Of a DNA stretch of 6,607 nucleotides, positions 5,415 to 6,607 are shown one piece after another; the stretch's first letter is position 1, and every line of letters starts with the position of its first letter. A program made the position numbers and the translations under genes. This DNA comes from Planctomycetota bacterium. Its GTDB lineage: Bacteria > Planctomycetota > UBA1135. The stretch spans positions 1 to 6,607 of the forward strand of contig JACNJP010000389.1 of the NCBI GenBank assembly GCA_014382465.1. The letters are read 5' to 3'. The notes under the pieces were generated by a model, which was given only the letters and a program-made list of their open reading frames with translations, was not told where the DNA came from and ran no database searches.

Positions 5415-6395
5415 TCATCCGGCCGGCCGCCGGCGGCTCCGGCCGAGGGCCGCCGCCACCAGCTGGCGGGCGAAGCCGGCGTGGCCGGCCGGGTCCAGCG
5501 ACAGGCAGATGTCGGCGCTGCCGGGATCGGTCGGCGGGTAGAAGACGCCGCAGTTGGGGTTGATCTCCAGCATGTGCGGGGTGCCGTGCTGGTCCACCCG
5601 CAGGTCGCAGCGGCCGAAGCTGGCGCCGTTCAGTGCGACGAAGAAGCGCGCCGACTCGTCGCGGAGCCGCGCCGCGAGCGCCGGATCGGCCACCGGGAAG
5701 GAGCCCAGGCCGGCGTAGTCGACCCACTTGAGGCGCGCGTGCTTGAAGCTCTCCCCCTCCGGGAAGCGGTACTGGATCGGCGTGTAGGTGACCGGGGCGG
5801 CCGCGGGGTCCGGGTTCTCGGCCACCAGGACCGTGCACTCGGTGCCCTCGATGTACTCCTCGATCAGGGCCGCGCCGTGCCGCGAGATGATCTTGCGCGC
5901 CTGCCGCCGGAGCCCCTCCGGAGTCCTCGCCCGCGAGTGGCGGCTCAGGTCGACGCTGGCGTAGCTGCTGTAGTGCTTGACGAACAGCGGGAAGCGCAGG
6001 GTCTCGGCGGCGCGCTCGACGTCCTCCTCGCGGTTGGCGAGCACGTAGGCCGGCGTGGCGACGCCGATCGCCCGGCAGGCCCGCTTCATCTGCTCGCGCG
6101 AGGGCTCGTAGTACTCTGAGGTGGCCCCGGTGAACGGCACGCCGGCGCGCTCCAGCGTCTGCACCACCTCGATGCCGGGGGTGGTCTGGTCGGCTGCCCC
6201 GTCGCAGAGGTTGAAGTACAGGTCGAAGCCGGCCTCGATCAGCCGCTCGACCTCGCCGGCGGCGCTGGCCTTGCCGGTCAGGGTGGCGACGTGCCAGTCG
6301 GCGTCCGGCAGGAAGGGCCGGGGGTCGCAGGGCCAGTCGTTCGCCGGGAAGGGATCGGCGTCGAGGTCCTGGTTGGTCAGCAAGCAGATGCGCAC
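5415..6395 (-). CDS. ATP-grasp ligase related to D-alanine--D-alanine ligase
   Basis: 326 aa, GTG start at 6395-6393, TGA at 5417-5415. The protein starts directly in the first strand of a pre-ATP-grasp domain ('MRICLLTNQD'), which supports the GTG; no strong Shine-Dalgarno is seen. 'FNLCDG' (61-66) and 'LERAGVPFTGATSEYYEPSR' (81-100) occupy the place of the Ddl 'HG..GEDG..QG.LE..G..YTG' region. ATP-grasp residues are visible: K140 in 'FPLFVKHYSSYAS', E179/E180 in 'ALIEEYIEGTE', D264 in 'RCDLRVDQHGTPHMLEINPN', E277 and N279 as Mg ligands. The family joins a carboxylate, activated as acyl-phosphate, to an amine. There is no signal peptide, so it is cytoplasmic. Length fits Ddl (300-370 aa), but the altered N-terminal motif, the 'EINPNCGVFYPP' end and the absence of mur/fts neighbours argue for a specialised paralog with another substrate rather than the housekeeping Ddl. 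It would be the first gene of the minus-strand cluster. Confidence 0.92.
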   Translation of the reverse strand: MRICLLTNQDLDADPFPANDWPCDPRPFLPDADWHVATLTGKASAAGEVERLIEAGFDLYFNLCDGAADQTTPGIEVVQTLERAGVPFTGATSEYYEPSREQMKRACRAIGVATPAYVLANREEDVERAAETLRFPLFVKHYSSYASVDLSRHSRARTPEGLRRQARKIISRHGAALIEEYIEGTECTVLVAENPDPAAAPVTYTPIQYRFPEGESFKHARLKWVDYAGLGSFPVADPALAARLRDESARFFVALNGASFGRCDLRVDQHGTPHMLEINPNCGVFYPPTDPGSADICLSLDPAGHAGFARQLVAAALGRSRRRPAG

Positions 6396-6607
6396 GGCGG
6401 GGAGGACTCCGGCTCGCAGGAGTGGCGGCGGGCGGCGGTCGGCCCCTGCTAAACGCCGCTCGCCGGGGCCCAGCGGCGGTCCCCGCCCCCCGCGCGGCGG
6501 GGAGCCCCTGGCCCCCGCGCCCCCGCGGCCCCCCCCCCCTCCTTCCCCCCCCCGCGGCGCCGCCCCCCGGGCGGCGCCCCCCCCCCCCCCCCCGCGGGCC
6601 CCCGCCC
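6396..6607. other. Gene-free right edge, passing into low-complexity G/C sequence
   Basis: This should be the leader or promoter region for the minus-strand cluster. Bases 6396-6480 are ordinary GC-rich sequence with no promoter I can defend. From about 6480 the sequence is almost only G and C with long C runs (for example 6579-6593 and around 6530-6553) and no plausible codon structure in any frame. It looks like an unreliable contig end rather than biology. Any true promoter or upstream gene is therefore hidden. Confidence 0.6.
6556..6578. repeat. Perfect GC inverted repeat at the right edge
   Basis: GGCGCCGCCC (6556-6565) and GGGCGGCGCC (6569-6578) are exact reverse complements around a CCC loop, a 10-bp all-GC stem. 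A second hairpin with 8-bp arms lies at 6480-6487 and 6496-6503. Neither is followed by a T run on either strand, so they are not intrinsic terminators. Given the degraded surroundings, they may be errors or the very structure that stopped assembly. Confidence 0.5.

Noticed and set aside
1529..5563. A 4-kb open frame on the plus strand (1344 codons) opposite the two hydrolase genes.
   Set aside because: It lies exactly in codon register opposite both minus-strand genes. A stop there requires TTA, CTA or TCA codons in the real genes, which GC-rich genes avoid, so long antisense frames are expected. Its translation is low-complexity Arg/Ala/Gly/Glu/Val with no domain, whereas the minus-strand products have clear catalytic motifs.
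5415..6395. Calling the ATP-grasp gene ddl.
   Set aside because: The catalytic core fits, but the N-terminal and C-terminal substrate motifs differ from Ddl and no cell-wall genes are adjacent, so the symbol is not justified.
1..6607. A defence system, CRISPR array, prophage or transposon.
   Set aside because: No nuclease, recombinase, transposase, phage structural motif, short spaced repeats or target-site duplications are visible; the ankyrin and ATP-grasp parts alone do not make a known defence system.

Overview
The window is very GC-rich bacterial DNA (I estimate around 70% or more by eye; not computed). It carries four protein-coding genes, all of which look chromosomal. I see no mobile element, tRNA, rRNA or CRISPR array. 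The gene content points to a Planctomycetota-like organism, probably from a metagenome contig. The signs are a secreted FG-GAP repeat protein with a distinctive C-terminal module, a sulfatase-fold enzyme ending in the 'LRELGYVG' tail seen in planctomycete and acidobacterial sulfatases, a large multidomain secreted serine hydrolase, and weak or absent Shine-Dalgarno sites. The lineage call is an inference from protein style, not from a marker gene.

Layout: bases 1-1179 (+) hold the 3' part of an FG-GAP/integrin-alpha-like beta-propeller gene, cut by the left edge. It converges, with a 16-bp gap, on three genes that all read leftward on the minus strand and are probably co-transcribed. In transcription order these are a D-Ala-D-Ala-ligase-like ATP-grasp enzyme (6395-5415, GTG start), a secreted alkaline-phosphatase/sulfatase-superfamily hydrolase fused to ankyrin repeats (5368-3392), and a secreted class C beta-lactamase/DD-peptidase-type serine hydrolase with two extra C-terminal domains (3319-1196). 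The gaps between them are 46 and 72 bp. The last ~210 bases (6396-6607) hold no gene and turn into nearly pure G/C homopolymer sequence; the first ~75 bases are also degraded, so both ends look like unreliable contig edges.

How the genes may work together: a cytoplasmic ATP-grasp ligase, an exported metal-dependent hydrolase or transferase, and an exported serine hydrolase of the DD-peptidase fold could form a small pathway that makes and remodels an envelope-linked peptide or ester. This is inference from gene order only. The individual enzymes belong to large families that are abundant in Planctomycetota, so coincidence is possible. The best-supported oddities are: the sulfatase-like enzyme has Thr where formylglycine sulfatases have Cys/Ser, ankyrin repeats are attached to its C-terminus, and a LolA-like beta domain is attached to the serine hydrolase.
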